From positions 16,543-80,542 of the forward strand of contig NZ_CALMYY010000067.1 of assembly GCF_937873725.1 (NCBI RefSeq): 64,000 nt of DNA. The letters are read 5' to 3'. Source of the stretch: an uncultured Dietzia sp. Lineage in GTDB: Bacteria > Actinomycetota > Actinomycetes > Mycobacteriales > Mycobacteriaceae. Position numbers and translations under genes: made by a program. The notes beneath the pieces are model-generated. The model made no database searches, was not told where the DNA came from, and worked only from the letters and a program-made list of their open reading frames with translations. Of the stretch, positions 63,749-64,000 are shown piece by piece. The first letter of the stretch is position 1; every line of letters begins with the position of its first letter.

Positions 63749-64000
63749 ATGAACGAGCCCTTCAGTCCCGGTCCCGGCAATCCCGACGGCCGCGAACAAC
63801 AGGTCCCCGCCCGCGAGGCCCCGGCGCAACCCCAGGATCCGCGGCACTTCGAGGCCCGGCGGGGTGACACGGAGCGCTTCGAGCCCCTCCCGCCCGCGCG
63901 CCCGGCCCTCCCCCCACAGCAGTACACCCCGCCGCAGCAGGACACCCAGCACCGCACCCCCCCGCGGCCGCCCCCCCCCCCGCAGTCCGCCCCCCCCCCC
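63749..64000 (+). CDS. Pro/Gln-rich N-terminus of a larger protein, cut by window end
   Basis: ATG 63749 follows AGGAGGC and opens 84 codons without a stop. They encode a hydrophilic, Pro/Gln/Arg-rich cytosolic region (MNEPFSPGPGNPDGREQQ...). In this bacterial order such tails often precede the transmembrane helix of HtrA/PepD-type serine proteases or other envelope proteins, and the nearby two-component system would fit, but nothing diagnostic is in view. The last bases are C-runs that may hide an assembly edge. Confidence 0.6.
   Translation, partial: MNEPFSPGPGNPDGREQQVPAREAPAQPQDPRHFEARRGDTERFEPLPPARPALPPQQYTPPQQDTQHRTPPRPPPPPQSAPPP

Overview
The window is very GC-rich (by eye about 72-75%) with dense, often overlapping genes. 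It looks like the chromosome of a mycolic-acid actinomycete (Mycobacteriales/Corynebacteriales). Dietzia is my best guess, from gene content rather than any search. Supporting signs are a dTDP-rhamnose pathway (rmlBAD plus rmlC), an LpqN-like protein, an NDMA-dependent alcohol dehydrogenase, GlxR/CRP-type sites, many GTG starts and 4-bp ATGA/GTGA overlaps. No rRNA, tRNA, CRISPR array or transposase was found.

Layout. 0-6 kb: cell-surface Ig-like protein (cut by the window edge), a MacB/FtsX-type ABC exporter, a Pro/Thr-rich secreted protein and small membrane proteins. 6-16.5 kb (mostly minus strand): tyrosine phosphatase, crotonase, rmlC, LpqN-like protein, SDR, a DUF2236 protein, the coupled rmlB-rmlA-rmlD-ydcF operon and two YihY/BrkB membrane proteins in tandem. 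16.6-22.9 kb: an island of visibly lower GC holding a divergent cassette of SPFH-like protein / acidic protein, HerA-like ATPase and multi-span membrane protein. It has cut off the start of a host gene at its right edge and is the best candidate here for an undescribed system.

22.9-28.7 kb: sulfur assimilation (cysQ, Rrf2 regulator, TauE/SafE transporter, cysNC, cysD) with a perfect 20-bp palindrome upstream of cysD. 28.8-34.4 kb: IclR regulator, an AcoR-like GAF/Fis regulator, and the aldehyde and NDMA-dependent alcohol dehydrogenases it probably controls, with a perfect CRP/GlxR-type site upstream. 34.5-43.8 kb: oxidoreductases and small proteins, including an SDR gene directly behind a TPP riboswitch, a ChoD-like GMC oxidoreductase, aspartate dehydrogenase and an SQR-like flavoprotein. 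43.8-49.8 kb: a divergent oligopeptide ABC transporter whose first ATPase gene seems to start with ATC. 49.8-55 kb: a catabolic operon (SnoaL, SDR, amidase, semialdehyde dehydrogenase) opposite a TetR gene. 55-64 kb: DUF4389 protein, P450/TetR pair with a clear operator, exported metallo-beta-lactamase-fold protein, a two-component system, a DUF305 lipoprotein, and a Pro/Gln-rich protein cut by the window end.

A recurring feature is intergenic arrays of short phased repeats (21, 18 and 24 bp periods) and strong inverted repeats just after stop codons. One 21-bp array type occurs twice, 22 kb apart, beside a shared 32-bp block. They probably act as 3'-end structures or protein-binding arrays.
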